DNA of 64,000 bases from JANRKF01 sp033763575 (GCA_033763575.1 JANRKF010000033.1:71517-135516), one strand, 5' to 3'; counted from the first letter of the stretch, positions 1 through 8,873 are shown. The notes: a model not told the origin generated them from the sequence alone. A program made the numbers and translations.

Positions 1-1
1 G

Positions 2-730
2 GAACCGGCGCTCGCCCACACCGAACGAACCATCATCGGCGGCATCCACGCCCACATGGACGAATCCGGCGACGCCTATATGTTCTGCAACGCGCTCGAA
101 GCCCATATCCGCGAAAAATTCGGCGTGAAATTCCTCCACGGCGTCACCATCCAATCCATGAAAACCGAAGGCAACCGCATCGCCGCCGTCTCCACCGACC
201 AGGGCGACATGACCGCCGATGGCTTCGTGATGGCGATGGGCTCCTACAGCCCGCTGCTGCTGAAACCCATCGGCATCGACCTGCCGATCTACCCGATGAA
301 GGGCTATTCCATCACCCTGCCCGCCAACGAATACTGCCCGAATATGAGCCTCACCGACGGCACCTTCAAAATCGTCTATAGCCGCCTGGGCGACCGCCTG
401 CGTATCGCGGGAACGGCGGAGTTCGCAGGCCATAACGACAAAGTCCGCGAACGCCGCATCACCCCGATCATCAAAGCGGCACGCGGGCTCTTGCCCAAAG
501 CCGATTGGAACGCCGACATCAGCCGCTGGGCCTGTCTGCGCCCCTCCACGCCCGACGGCCCGCCGATCATCGGCAAGACCCCGTATTTCAACCTGTTCCT
601 CAATACCGGACACGGCACGCTGGGCTGGACACAGGCGGCAGGCAGCGCTACACTGCTCGCCGACATCATGGAAAATAAACCGCCCGCCATCATCACCGCC
701 GGGCTGACGCTGGAGCGCTACCTGTCATGA
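2..730 (+). CDS. dadA: D-amino acid dehydrogenase, C-terminal part (5' end outside window)
   Basis: FAD-dependent enzyme that oxidises D-amino acids to 2-oxo acids and passes the electrons to the respiratory chain. The reading frame is open from base 2, so only the last 242 residues are visible; the N-terminal dinucleotide-binding fold lies upstream of the window. The visible part has the family's substrate-domain segment (RLRIAGTAEFAG) and the C-terminal FAD-contact motif NTGHGTLGWT. The stop overlaps the next start in an ATGA, suggesting co-translation with the PAP2 gene. The family assignment (DadA/DAO) is firm; exact substrate preference cannot be read from this fragment. Confidence 0.85.
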   Translation, partial: EPALAHTERTIIGGIHAHMDESGDAYMFCNALEAHIREKFGVKFLHGVTIQSMKTEGNRIAAVSTDQGDMTADGFVMAMGSYSPLLLKPIGIDLPIYPMKGYSITLPANEYCPNMSLTDGTFKIVYSRLGDRLRIAGTAEFAGHNDKVRERRITPIIKAARGLLPKADWNADISRWACLRPSTPDGPPIIGKTPYFNLFLNTGHGTLGWTQAAGSATLLADIMENKPPAIITAGLTLERYLS

Positions 731-1365
731 ATCTTAAACCGTTATTGTATGACTGGGCGGGCGCAAACGAAGTGCTTTTTCTCGCCATCAACAGCATTCG
801 CGGCCCGCAATATGATCGTTTCATGCAGGCCATTTCATGGATCGGGGAGCATGAGCACTTCCCCTATTATTTCGCTGCGGTTTTTGCCTTCGCCGCCCTC
901 TCTCTACTACTCAAAACCATGCGCGGCCAACGCGGCAAGTGGTTTTACATGACGAGCTGGCTGGGCGTGCTACTGGTGCTGGGCGTGGGCTACGCCGCCA
1001 CCGGCGCCGTCACCAACACGCTCAAAGATTATTTCGCTTACCCGCGCCCCTATGTCGCGCTGGTGAATACGCATCAGGTGCATAAACTCGAAGCCACCGA
1101 ACCGCGTGACGATTTCCGGAGCTTCCCCAGCGGCCATGTCGTCTTCACCACGCTCATGGTGATGGCGCTGACACCGATGCTCAGCGGCCTGCTCGCCTGG
1201 GGCGGCGTCGCGCTTATCGCGCTCATGGCGTGGTCGCGCCTCTCGCTTGGCATGCATTTCCCGGCGGACGTCATCGCCAGCATCCTCATCGCCGCGCCGC
1301 TTATCTCCGGATTGCGATGGGCGATCTACACGCTGCTGCGCAAGTTTTTTAACATCAAATGTTAG
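727..1365 (+). CDS. PAP2-family membrane phosphatase
   Basis: Integral membrane acid phosphatase of the PAP2 superfamily, likely acting on a lipid phosphate or pyrophosphate such as phosphatidate or undecaprenyl pyrophosphate. All three signature motifs are visible: KDYFAYPRP (motif 1), PSGH (motif 2) and SRLSLGMHFPAD (motif 3, with the catalytic His and Asp). Several hydrophobic segments lie between and around them, as expected for a six-helix protein of 212 residues. The start codon overlaps the dadA stop by 4 bp. The substrate is not predictable from sequence alone. Confidence 0.88.
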   Translation: MNLKPLLYDWAGANEVLFLAINSIRGPQYDRFMQAISWIGEHEHFPYYFAAVFAFAALSLLLKTMRGQRGKWFYMTSWLGVLLVLGVGYAATGAVTNTLKDYFAYPRPYVALVNTHQVHKLEATEPRDDFRSFPSGHVVFTTLMVMALTPMLSGLLAWGGVALIALMAWSRLSLGMHFPADVIASILIAAPLISGLRWAIYTLLRKFFNIKC

Positions 1366-1372
1366 TGGGCAA

Positions 1373-2293
1373 ATGTTAGCCGCCCTCACCCTGCCGGACG
1401 CGACGCCCTGCACGGTCTCGTATGAAACATGGGGAGAGGAAAACGCGCCGCGCACGCTGGTCTGCGTCCACGGCCTCACCCGCAACGCCATGGATTTCGA
1501 GAAGCTGGCTCAAGCCGCGAGCGCGCAGGGATACCGGGTGATTGCGCCCGATATGCCGGGTCGCGGAAAAAGCCCAAACCTCGCCAATCCGCTGCTGTAT
1601 AACAATGCCGTGAACGCCCAGCTCTGCCTGCAACTGCTCACCCGGCTCGGCGCACGTCAGGTCGATTGGGTCGGCACCTCGATGGGCGGCATCATCGCCA
1701 TGCTGGTCGCCAACCAGGCCCCCGGCGTGATCCAGAAATTAGTGCTGAACGATGTCGGCTGCGTCGTGCCCGCCGCCTCGCTGAAACGCATCGGTGAATA
1801 TGTCGGCAAATCCCTGCATTTCGCAAATTTCGCCGAAGCCGAGGCCGAACTCAAAAAACGCACGCAGTCTTTTTCTATTCCGGATGCCGACTGGCCGCGC
1901 TTCGCCCACAACAGCATCACCGAAACGGCGGGCGGTTTCAAACTGGCCTATGACCCCGCCATCGCGCAGGGATTCGCAGCCATCGAACCCATGGCGGATA
2001 TTCAACTGTGGGCATTATGGAAAGCGATGAAGCGCATTCCCACCCTGCTCATACGCGGCGAGAGGTCCGACCTTTTGCTGGAAGGAACCGCGGTGCAGAT
2101 GCAGGCCACCCACCCCATGCTCACGCGCTATAACGTAGCGAACGCAGGCCACGCCCCGGCGCTGATGACAGATGCGGAAATCAGCGCGGTGCTGGAGTTC
2201 CTATACTCACCTCCCCCCTTGAGGGGGAGGAAGAAATTTCTTAGGCTTGCACTCTTCGCAAGGCTTAGAAATTTCAGGTGGGGGGATGCTTAA
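1373..2293 (+). CDS. alpha/beta hydrolase
   Basis: Alpha/beta-hydrolase-fold enzyme of about 306 residues; likely an esterase, lipase or related hydrolase in the cytoplasm. Visible are the oxyanion-hole VHGLTRN, the nucleophile elbow GTSMGG, a DVG/DMPGRG region typical of the family, and a late NAGHAP with the catalytic His. I chose the ATG at 1373, 8 bases after the PAP2 stop, because a further upstream extension would run inside the PAP2 gene. The normal family C-terminus appears to end near base 2205; the last roughly 28 codons read through a palindromic repeat (2207-2288) and give an Arg- and Pro-rich tail that is probably not part of the fold. Confidence 0.85.
   Translation: MLAALTLPDATPCTVSYETWGEENAPRTLVCVHGLTRNAMDFEKLAQAASAQGYRVIAPDMPGRGKSPNLANPLLYNNAVNAQLCLQLLTRLGARQVDWVGTSMGGIIAMLVANQAPGVIQKLVLNDVGCVVPAASLKRIGEYVGKSLHFANFAEAEAELKKRTQSFSIPDADWPRFAHNSITETAGGFKLAYDPAIAQGFAAIEPMADIQLWALWKAMKRIPTLLIRGERSDLLLEGTAVQMQATHPMLTRYNVANAGHAPALMTDAEISAVLEFLYSPPPLRGRKKFLRLALFARLRNFRWGDA
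2207..2288. repeat. palindromic repeat, family R4 (CCTCCCCC-TTGA-GGGGGAGG)
   Basis: Contains a CCCCCTTGAGGGGG palindrome and an inner inverted repeat (AGAAATTTCT...TAGAAATTTC, 2233-2275) and ends in a GGTGGGGGGATG arm. The element supplies the C-terminal codons and stop of the hydrolase gene. Related copies lie at 2352-2372 and inside queA (11897-11932). Confidence 0.75.
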
Positions 2294-2351
2294 AGAAACC
2301 CCTCTCCCGCTCGGCTAAGGATTTTATTGCATAAAACCCAAGCCTCACTGC

Positions 2352-2372
2352 CCTCTCCCTCAAGGGGAGAGG
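2352..2372. repeat. palindromic repeat, family R4
   Basis: CCTCTCCCTCAAGGGGAGAGG is a near-perfect hairpin between the hydrolase and the convergent aminotransferase gene. It could also act as an intrinsic bidirectional stop, but there is no clear T run next to it. Confidence 0.65.
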
Positions 2373-2378
2373 TAAGAA

Positions 2379-3200
2379 TCAAGGAGTTTTTATCTGCGCC
2401 TCCAGTAAGCTGCGAAGCTGTGTCGTTATCGTTTCGCTTTTCGCTGAAAACCCCAGCGGCACAATGGAAGAAACTCTGGTCACGAGCCCGCCGATATTGG
2501 TCATGAAAATCTCGGCGGCGGCGGCGAGGTCGGCAAGTGTGTAAATCCCTTGTCTTACTGGCAATGGCGAGAGTTCAATGATGCGTTCACGCACCGTGCC
2601 CGGCACGAACGGCAGCGACGATTCCGGCGTATAAAGCACATCGTTTTTCACCCAGAAAAGATTGCCCGACGCCGTTTCGCAGACATGGCCGTGCGCATCC
2701 AGAATCAACGCGTTATCGCAGGCATTGTCGCGTGCTTCCATCATGGCGAGCGTATAGAGCATCGCGCTGTTCACCTTGCACGGAATGTGGAGCGATGCGC
2801 GGTGGCCGCTCACCCACAGCTTCACGCTGCCAAAGGCCGGAAAGGGCTTTTCCACCGTTTGTATAATGTAATAGGGCGCGCCCTCGCCCGGCATGTAACC
2901 GATCGCGCCGGGACCGTTCGCCCCACGCGAAACAATGACACGCACATAGCCGGACTGGCAATTATTTTTGGCGATGAGCGCGCAGCAATCCGCCTGCAGG
3001 CGAGAAATATCGAGCGCCATGCGGAAATAATCCAACCCGTTTCGCAGCCGCGTGAAATGCGCGGGCGCGTCCCACATCCGCCCGCCCGCCACCAGAATCG
3101 TCTCGAAAATACCGTCGCCGAAACGGAAAGAACGGTCGTCGGCGGTGACGAGCGGCGCATCGGCGGGGAGGTATTGCTTATTGACGTAGATATACTGCAT
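2379..3200 (-). CDS. class IV PLP aminotransferase
   Basis: Fold-type IV pyridoxal-phosphate enzyme (273 residues), the family of branched-chain aminotransferase, D-amino acid aminotransferase and aminodeoxychorismate lyase. The N-terminus (YVNKQYLPADAPLVTADDRS) and FGDGIFET are typical, the PLP-binding lysine is K142 in CKVNSAML, and the phosphate-binding segments ETASGNLF and FMTNIGG follow. Short length and sequence fit D-amino acid aminotransferase or aminodeoxychorismate lyase better than IlvE, but I cannot separate these. It is transcribed alone, convergent with the hydrolase and divergent from ccmC. A partner dadA at the left edge makes D-amino acid metabolism an attractive but unproven context. 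Confidence 0.85.
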   Translation of the reverse strand: MQYIYVNKQYLPADAPLVTADDRSFRFGDGIFETILVAGGRMWDAPAHFTRLRNGLDYFRMALDISRLQADCCALIAKNNCQSGYVRVIVSRGANGPGAIGYMPGEGAPYYIIQTVEKPFPAFGSVKLWVSGHRASLHIPCKVNSAMLYTLAMMEARDNACDNALILDAHGHVCETASGNLFWVKNDVLYTPESSLPFVPGTVRERIIELSPLPVRQGIYTLADLAAAAEIFMTNIGGLVTRVSSIVPLGFSAKSETITTQLRSLLEAQIKTP

Positions 3201-3217
3201 AATATAACGTTTCTACA

Positions 3218-3241
3218 GGATTCCCGCCTTCGCGGGAATGA
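3218..3241. repeat. dispersed palindrome, family R1 (ATTCCC-N8-GGGAAT)
   Basis: GGATTCCCGCCTTCGCGGGA and the following bases form a short perfect hairpin of the ATTCCC-N8-GGGAAT type, the same pattern as Neisseria dRS3 elements. It fills the gap between the divergent aminotransferase and ccmC genes. Confidence 0.8.
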
Positions 3242-3247
3242 GAAAAT

Positions 3248-3958
3248 ATGCATAAATTCGCCAATCCAACCCGATTCTTGAAACTCGCCGACCGGCTGCT
3301 GCCATGGCTTGCTGCGGCAACCGCCCTGCTGCTGGCGCTTGGGCTGTGGCAGGCGCTTTTCGTTTCCCCGCCGGATTACCAGCAGGGCGAGGCCGTGCGG
3401 ATCATGTATGTGCATGTGCCTGCGGCGTGGATGTCCATGGCGGTGTATTCGCTGATGGCCGCTGCCAGCGCCGCTTTCCTCATCTGGAGGCACCCGCTGG
3501 CCGACATCGCGGCACAGGCCGCTGCCCCACTGGGCGCGGCGTTCACGCTGATTACGCTCGCCACCGGATCGCTCTGGGGCAAACCGATGTGGGGCACGTG
3601 GTGGGCGTGGGACGCCCGGCTGACCTCTGTGCTGGTGCTGTTTTTCCTCTATGTCGGGTATATCGCGCTGGCCGACAGCCTCGCCCACGATGAACGCGGC
3701 AAGAAAATCTGCGCGGTGCTGGCGCTGGTCGGCTTCGTGAATATCCCGGTCATCCGCTTCTCGGTGGAATGGTGGAACACGCTGCACCAGCCCGCCAGCA
3801 TCATCCGCGAGGGCGGCGTTGCCATCGACCCGTCGATGCTGCTGCCCCTGTTCCTGATGGCCGGGGCCTTCCATCTCCTGTTCGCCACCTTGCTGCTCAT
3901 CCGTATGAAAACCGCGCTTTTGCGGCAGAAAATAAGGCGCTTGCAATTTGACCTGTAG
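3248..3958 (+). CDS. ccmC: haem exporter/handling protein CcmC
   Basis: Inner-membrane component of cytochrome c maturation system I; it presents haem to CcmE in the periplasm. The 236-residue protein has about six membrane segments, the tryptophan-rich WGTWWAWD haem-binding signature, and the two flanking periplasmic histidines in MYVHVPAAW and NTLHQPAS. These match CcmC rather than CcmF. The usual neighbours ccmA, ccmB, ccmD, ccmE are not next to it: an aminotransferase lies upstream and a ferredoxin downstream, so the ccm genes are dispersed in this genome. Confidence 0.93.
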   Translation: MHKFANPTRFLKLADRLLPWLAAATALLLALGLWQALFVSPPDYQQGEAVRIMYVHVPAAWMSMAVYSLMAAASAAFLIWRHPLADIAAQAAAPLGAAFTLITLATGSLWGKPMWGTWWAWDARLTSVLVLFFLYVGYIALADSLAHDERGKKICAVLALVGFVNIPVIRFSVEWWNTLHQPASIIREGGVAIDPSMLLPLFLMAGAFHLLFATLLLIRMKTALLRQKIRRLQFDL

Positions 3959-3992
3959 TTTATTATACGCGGTCTGAACGAAAATAATAAGG

Positions 3993-4017
3993 AGATCCCG
4001 CAGTAAATGCGGGATAG
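3993..4017. repeat. dispersed palindrome, family R1-like
   Basis: GATCCCGCAGTAAATGCGGGATA is an 8-bp stem hairpin ending five bases before the fdxA start codon, within its leader and overlapping the place where a ribosome binding site would lie. A second, degenerate copy sits at 4364-4389, just after the fdxA stop. Confidence 0.65.
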
Positions 4018-4023
4018 CAGAAC

Positions 4024-4362
4024 ATGACTTTTGTTGTTACCGACGCCTGTATCAAATGCAAATACACCGACTGCGTGGAAGTATGCCCGGTCGATTGCTT
4101 CTATGAAGGCGAAAACATGCTCGTCATCAACCCCGACGAATGCATCGATTGCGGCGTATGCGAACCGGAATGCCCTGCCGAAGCCATCCACCCCGAATCG
4201 GACGACCTGCTCAAATGGGTCGAACAGAACCGCGAATATGCCGCGAAATGGCCCAATATCAGCAGCAAAAAAGCCCCGCCGCCCGATGCCGACGAGTTCA
4301 AAGGCGTCGCCGGAAAATTCGAGGCCCATTTCAGCGCCGCACCGGGCGAAGACACGAAATAG
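4024..4362 (+). CDS. fdxA: 7Fe-type ferredoxin FdxA
   Basis: Small electron carrier of 112 residues with one [3Fe-4S] and one [4Fe-4S] cluster. The N-terminal cluster motif CIKCKYTDCVEVCPVDCF and the second CIDCGVCEPECP are intact, followed by the long C-terminal tail characteristic of proteobacterial FdxA. It is very common in Alphaproteobacteria, where it is usually a stand-alone gene. Both ends are flanked by palindromic repeats, which may act as hairpins on its transcript. Confidence 0.95.
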   Translation: MTFVVTDACIKCKYTDCVEVCPVDCFYEGENMLVINPDECIDCGVCEPECPAEAIHPESDDLLKWVEQNREYAAKWPNISSKKAPPPDADEFKGVAGKFEAHFSAAPGEDTK

Positions 4363-4363
4363 C

Positions 4364-4389
4364 GTCATTCCTGCTTTCGTGAGAATGAC
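4364..4389. repeat. degenerate R1 palindrome
   Basis: GTCATTCCTGCTTTCGTGAG followed by AATGAC; outer arms GTCATTC/GAATGAC pair. It lies between fdxA and glnE. Confidence 0.55.
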
Positions 4390-4408
4390 AAGATAAGACG
4401 GGCGTGTT

Positions 4409-7180
4409 ATGTATTCATCCATGAACGCCCTGCTCGCACATTCCCCCTATCTCACACAGCTTGCCACCCGCTATCCCGACCTGATGACACGCGCCTCCGG
4501 AGCTTCGGCGGGCGAGCTGGTGCGCGGCGAATGCTTTGCGCTGCCGGAGGAACCCGCCACCCAGCCTGAACTGATGAAAGCGCTGCGCGAGGCCAAGAAC
4601 AAGCTGGCGCTGCTGGTGGCGCTGGCCGATATTCGCGGCGAATGGTCGCTGGAACAGGTGACCGGCGCGCTCTCCGATTTCGCCGACATGACGCTTTCGC
4701 ATAGCCTCCGCTTCCTGTTGCGGGCCGCAGAAAAACGCGGCGAAATCACGCTCAGACACCCGGAAAACCCAAGCATTGAGAGCGGCATCATCATCCTCGG
4801 CATGGGCAAGCTCGGCGGGTTCGAGCTCAACTATTCCAGCGATATCGACCTGATTATTTTCTTTGAGGAGGAAACCCTCACCTATACGGGACGCATCGGC
4901 GAGCAGAAATTCATGAACCGGCTGGCGCAGGACCTCGTCACCATCATGCAGGAGCGCACGCGTGACGGCTATGTCTTCCGCACCGACCTGCGGCTGCGGC
5001 CCGACCCGGCCTCCACCCCGCCAGCCATCGGCGTGCGGGCGGCGTATAATTATTATGAAAGCGTCGGCCAGAACTGGGAACGCGCCGCGATGATCAAAGC
5101 ACGGCCCGTGGCGGGCGATATCGCGGCGGGCGAACGCTTCCTGCACGAGCTGACGCCTTATATCTGGCGGCGGAACCTCGATTTCGCCGCGATCAACGAC
5201 ATCCACTCCATCAAGCGGCAGATGGATGCCCGCACCGAGCGCATCATCGGCATGGCCGGACATAATATCAAGCTCGGCCTCGGCGGCATCCGCGAAATCG
5301 AGTTCTACACGCAAATCCACCAGCTCATCTGGGGCGGGCGCAAACCAAACTTACGCACACGCGGCACCTGCGAAACGCTGGGGGTGATGGTGGCGGAAGG
5401 ATTGCTCGATGAGGCGACCCGGAAAACACTGGTCGACGCCTACCGTTTTTACCGCATGGTCGAACACCGCCTGCAGATGGTCGCCGACGAACAAACCCAT
5501 ACGATGCCGAGCGACGAAGCCGGGCTGGAAAATATCGCACGCTTTTGTGGATACAAAGAAATATCGTTATTTGAAGCGGAGTTGCTGGTTAAACTTCATG
5601 TTGTTCACGAAATATATTCCGGCTCGTTCAAGAGCGCGGAGGAGCTTGGCGATGCCGGCAATCTCGTCTTCACCGGGGTGAGCAGCGACCCGGAAACGGT
5701 CAAAACCCTGCAGCAGATGGGTTATAAACAAGCCGCCACCATCTGCGAAATCATCATGGGCTGGCACCACGGATCGAAACGCTGCACCCGCACCAAACGC
5801 GCCCGCGAATTGCTCACCGAACTCATGCCCGCCCTGCTCTCACGCCTCGCCGAAACCGCCAATCCCGATGCGGCATTCCTGAAGTTCGACGAATTCCTGA
5901 CCGACCTGCCCTCCGCCATCCAGCTTTTCTCCCTGTTCCAGGCCAATAAAGAGCTGCTCGGCCTCATCGCCGATATTATGGGCAGCGCCCCCGCGCTCGC
6001 CGATACGCTGGCCAAATCGCCACAGCTGATCGAAAACGTGCTGTTTTCCGATTTTTACAAAGCGCTGCCGGATAAAACCCAGCTTGCGCAGCAGGCGCAG
6101 GAACGCATCGCTTTCGCACGCGATACGGAGGAAACGCTCGACTACCTCACCTATTTCAAGGGGGAACGGCAATTCCAGGCGGGCGTGCAATTCCTGCGCG
6201 GGATGCTCGATGCAAGGCAGCTCGGCCTTTTCATGACGCATCTCGCCGAGGCGGTCATCGCCGAAGTGTTCGGCGCCATACGCAGCGAATTTGAAAAAAC
6301 CTACGGGCGCATCGAAGGCGCCGAATTCGCCATCATCGCGCTCGGAAAATGCGGCAGTTTTGAGATGACCTTCCACTCCGACCTCGACATGGTGTTTATC
6401 TACCGCGTGCCGGATTTCGAAACCGTCTCCGACGGTGAAAAAAGCTACAGCGCCAGCGTCTATTACAACCGCTTCGCGCAACGGCTGGTGAACGCGCTCT
6501 CGGCGCTCAACCGGGGCGGCCAGCTCTATGAAGTCGATACGCGCCTGCGCCCTTCCGGCAGGCAGGGCCTGCTCGCCGTGAGCGATAAGGCGCTTTCCCA
6601 TTATTTCAGCGAGCTGGCCTGGACCTTTGAGACGATGGCCTTTACCAAGGCACGTGCTGTGGTGGGCGACCGGGCGCTTGCAGCGTGGCTCGATGATTTC
6701 ATCCGCACGCAAATCGAAAAACCGCGTGATGCCGGAAAATTAAAAACCGATGTGTATGACATGCGAAGGCGCATGGCCGAGGAGCACCAGAAAAAAACAT
6801 TATGGGATTTGAAACATGTGCGCGGCGGACTGGTCGATATCGAATTCATCGCCCAGTATGTACTGCTGCTGCACGCGCCCACCCACAAGCATATTCCAAT
6901 CGGCAACAGCGAGGAAATCTTCAACTGGTGCCGCCAATATGGATTGCTGGAACCGGCGCGCATCGAACAGCTTCTTGCCGCCAGTCGATTCATGAACCAC
7001 CTGTTCCACCTGCTGCGGCTCTGCACCGCCGGTAAAATGGACGAGGCCGAAGCGCCGCAGGGCCTTAAGAAGCTGTTGTATGAGTCGGTGGGAATGCCCG
7101 GCTTCGACGCGCTGAAAGAAAAACTTGCAGGGGTTGAACAAGGCGTCAAAGCAACCTATGATAGTATCGTTGGAAAGTAA
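4409..7180 (+). CDS. glnE: bifunctional glutamine synthetase adenylyltransferase/deadenylase
   Basis: GlnE adenylylates and deadenylylates glutamine synthetase under control of PII, setting nitrogen assimilation. The 923-residue protein has the two expected nucleotidyltransferase domains: the N-terminal deadenylase with GMGKLGGFELNYSSDIDLI (about residues 131-149) and the C-terminal adenylylase with ALGKCGSFEMTFHSDLDMVF (about 646-665), each followed by its helical regulatory domain. An in-frame ATG four codons in (4421) is an alternative start. The length is near normal for the family. A repeat of family R2 follows directly after the stop. Confidence 0.95.
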   Translation: MYSSMNALLAHSPYLTQLATRYPDLMTRASGASAGELVRGECFALPEEPATQPELMKALREAKNKLALLVALADIRGEWSLEQVTGALSDFADMTLSHSLRFLLRAAEKRGEITLRHPENPSIESGIIILGMGKLGGFELNYSSDIDLIIFFEEETLTYTGRIGEQKFMNRLAQDLVTIMQERTRDGYVFRTDLRLRPDPASTPPAIGVRAAYNYYESVGQNWERAAMIKARPVAGDIAAGERFLHELTPYIWRRNLDFAAINDIHSIKRQMDARTERIIGMAGHNIKLGLGGIREIEFYTQIHQLIWGGRKPNLRTRGTCETLGVMVAEGLLDEATRKTLVDAYRFYRMVEHRLQMVADEQTHTMPSDEAGLENIARFCGYKEISLFEAELLVKLHVVHEIYSGSFKSAEELGDAGNLVFTGVSSDPETVKTLQQMGYKQAATICEIIMGWHHGSKRCTRTKRARELLTELMPALLSRLAETANPDAAFLKFDEFLTDLPSAIQLFSLFQANKELLGLIADIMGSAPALADTLAKSPQLIENVLFSDFYKALPDKTQLAQQAQERIAFARDTEETLDYLTYFKGERQFQAGVQFLRGMLDARQLGLFMTHLAEAVIAEVFGAIRSEFEKTYGRIEGAEFAIIALGKCGSFEMTFHSDLDMVFIYRVPDFETVSDGEKSYSASVYYNRFAQRLVNALSALNRGGQLYEVDTRLRPSGRQGLLAVSDKALSHYFSELAWTFETMAFTKARAVVGDRALAAWLDDFIRTQIEKPRDAGKLKTDVYDMRRRMAEEHQKKTLWDLKHVRGGLVDIEFIAQYVLLLHAPTHKHIPIGNSEEIFNWCRQYGLLEPARIEQLLAASRFMNHLFHLLRLCTAGKMDEAEAPQGLKKLLYESVGMPGFDALKEKLAGVEQGVKATYDSIVGK

Positions 7181-7183
7181 CCG

Positions 7184-7259
7184 GTCATTGCGAGCGCATG
7201 CGAAGCAACCCAATCGATAAGATGGATTGCCGCGTCGCCTGCGGCTCCTCGCAATGACA
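7184..7259. repeat. dispersed repeat, family R2 (GTCATTGCGAG...CTCGCAATGAC)
   Basis: About 76 bases bounded by the inverted arms GTCATTGCGAG and CTCGCAATGAC, with an inner GATGGATTGCCGCGTCGCCT segment. Other copies are at 17903-17991, 33879-33955, 43404-43500 and 58330-58423, and two of these lie inside genes. Confidence 0.85.
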
Positions 7260-7275
7260 ATATTGGGAGAGTACC

Positions 7276-7770
7276 ATGACCACCACCGCCGCCAAAGCCG
7301 CCGCACCTTCACTGAACCCCGGCGATAAAGCCCCCGCCTTCGACATGGAAGCGAGCAACGACACCCGCATGAGCCTTAGCGCGCTCGCCGGGAAAAATAT
7401 CGTGCTGTATTTTTATCCGAAAGACGACACCCCCGGCTGCACCATCGAAGCCAAAGATTTCCGCGACCTGATGAAGGATTTCGAGAAAGCCAATACCGTC
7501 ATCATCGGCGTGTCGAAAGACTCGGTCAAAAGCCACGACAAGTTCAAGGAAAAATATTGCCTGCCCTTCCCGCTCGGCTCCGACGAGGACGGCAGCGTTT
7601 GCGAAGCCTACGGCGTGTGGGTGGAAAAAAGCATGTATGGTAAAAAATATATGGGCATCCAGCGCGCCACCTTCCTCATCGACGGCAAAGGCATCATCCG
7701 CAACGTCTGGCCGAAAGTATCGGTGGACGGCCACGCGAAGGAAGTATTAGAGGCGGCTAGAGCGTTGTAA
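7276..7770 (+). CDS. bcp: thioredoxin-dependent peroxiredoxin, BCP/PrxQ type
   Basis: Reduces hydrogen and alkyl peroxides in the cytoplasm. The 164-residue protein has the family's YFYPKDDTPGCTIEAKDFRD segment with the peroxidatic Cys after PG. The position five residues later, where many BCP/PrxQ proteins have the resolving Cys, is Lys (CTIEAK), so this is a 1-Cys form or resolves with another cysteine (for example the ones in YCLPFP or SVCEAYG). A good ribosome site (GGGAGA) precedes the ATG. A 3' repeat of family R3 follows the stop. Confidence 0.92.
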   Translation: MTTTAAKAAAPSLNPGDKAPAFDMEASNDTRMSLSALAGKNIVLYFYPKDDTPGCTIEAKDFRDLMKDFEKANTVIIGVSKDSVKSHDKFKEKYCLPFPLGSDEDGSVCEAYGVWVEKSMYGKKYMGIQRATFLIDGKGIIRNVWPKVSVDGHAKEVLEAARAL

Positions 7771-7778
7771 TTTTAGTT

Positions 7779-7852
7779 GCCTCCGCGATTTCCTGCTGGA
7801 AATCGCATGAGGCGCGCTCAAGGCTGGCTCGGCGCTGCTCGCCTCTCATAAC
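7779..7852 (+). repeat. dispersed repeat, family R3
   Basis: About 74 bases running from CCTCCGCGATT to CGCCTCTCATAAC. It matches the block at 61012-61085 (same strand) and 29000-29074 (opposite strand), sharing CATGAGGC, GCTCA(A/G)GGCTGG and CTCTCATAAC. All three copies lie just after the stop of a protein gene. Confidence 0.8.
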
Positions 7853-7867
7853 AGTTGTGTGAACGAT

Positions 7868-8803
7868 CTACGCCCGGCTGTTGCAGCCTTCGGTCTCTTT
7901 GACCGATTGTGCGACCAGCGACTCATAGTTCGCCGCACGCTGGAGCTTTTCGGCGAATTTCGTAGGTGTTGCTTCTGGCCCATCACCATTTTCTTTGACA
8001 TGCACCACTGGCGACAATACCGGTTTTGGCTCCGGCACATTTACCCGCCTGGGCCACGGCTCACCCAGCGCTTTGCCGCCCAGCAGGTCATTAGCGTAAT
8101 TGACGGCCTTATTTGTGATGAGCGCATGGCTGACGCCGAAATTCAACCCAAACAGGCTGCCCAGCCCCATCGAGTAGGCGGTGACCACCGCAGGAATCTT
8201 GACCGATTCACCGAGCAGCCAGTTCATCGCCGGCATGGCGAAGTTGTCAGCGCCCGGCACCGCTGCCAGCGCGGTGGCAAACACCAGCCCACCCGCCGCA
8301 CCAAGACCGGAAAACAGCAACCCCGTTTTCAAATTGAAATAATCGGTCCAGCGGATATTTTTTTCCTTGTCTTCTTCCTGAAGCGCAACCCCTTTTGCCA
8401 CCAGCGACACATCCGCTTCCGGGTTCCTGCGAATGGTTTCTTCAATTTCACGGGCAATTTGCCGACGCTCATATTCACGGATCGCCGCAGCGGAAGCCCC
8501 CGCGCTCGGCCCCATCACTGAGCCGATGGCAAGCCCCGTGCTAATGCCGATCGCCGAAAAAATCGCGATGGATTTCGGAATAAGCGCCACCGCCTCCACC
8601 GCGGGCATGCCGCCAAGAATCGGGAAAAGCGGTGCCAGCAAACCTATGACCGCACCCACGACCATCGCCAGGCCCATCAGCCCCCAGAGCGCACCGGCAC
8701 GGCGTTTCCACGTGCCCGTCCACACTTCGTCCTGATAGCTCGGCACTTCGATCTTGGCCTGCTCCTCGGCAATGCGCTTTTCAATTTCGGCTTCTGAAAC
8801 CAT
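7868..8803 (-). CDS. hypothetical membrane protein
   Basis: I do not recognise a family. The 311-residue protein starts with a charged helix, then has about four hydrophobic, Gly/Ala-rich segments: two adjacent ones near residues 37-60 and 75-100, then one near 155-175 and one near 200-225. A charged stretch (REYERRQIAREIEETIRRNP) separates the pairs and a polar Pro-rich tail follows. This suggests an inner-membrane protein with cytoplasmic ends. The ATG at 8803 has an AGAGGGA ribosome site. It stands apart from the two small genes upstream (8874-9457), though all three run on the minus strand and could share a transcript. Confidence 0.6.
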   Translation of the reverse strand: MVSEAEIEKRIAEEQAKIEVPSYQDEVWTGTWKRRAGALWGLMGLAMVVGAVIGLLAPLFPILGGMPAVEAVALIPKSIAIFSAIGISTGLAIGSVMGPSAGASAAAIREYERRQIAREIEETIRRNPEADVSLVAKGVALQEEDKEKNIRWTDYFNLKTGLLFSGLGAAGGLVFATALAAVPGADNFAMPAMNWLLGESVKIPAVVTAYSMGLGSLFGLNFGVSHALITNKAVNYANDLLGGKALGEPWPRRVNVPEPKPVLSPVVHVKENGDGPEATPTKFAEKLQRAANYESLVAQSVKETEGCNSRA

Positions 8804-8873
8804 ACATCCCTCTGATGATGTTCACAGAATAGCATGATTGTAGCCAGGATTTTATGAAGTTTTTATGACGATG

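Noticed and set aside
1247..1372. Upstream extension of the alpha/beta hydrolase frame to a start at 1247
   Set aside because: This part lies inside the PAP2 gene in another frame and lacks hydrolase similarity; ATG 1373 directly follows the PAP2 stop.
2822..3946. Minus-strand open frame spanning the aminotransferase/ccmC gap
   Set aside because: It crosses two real genes (aminotransferase on minus in another frame, ccmC on plus), and its product is low-complexity.
7184..7259. Possible tRNA or small RNA in the glnE-bcp gap
   Set aside because: No tRNA cloverleaf or TTCGAAT loop; the sequence is one of the R2 repeats found at other places.
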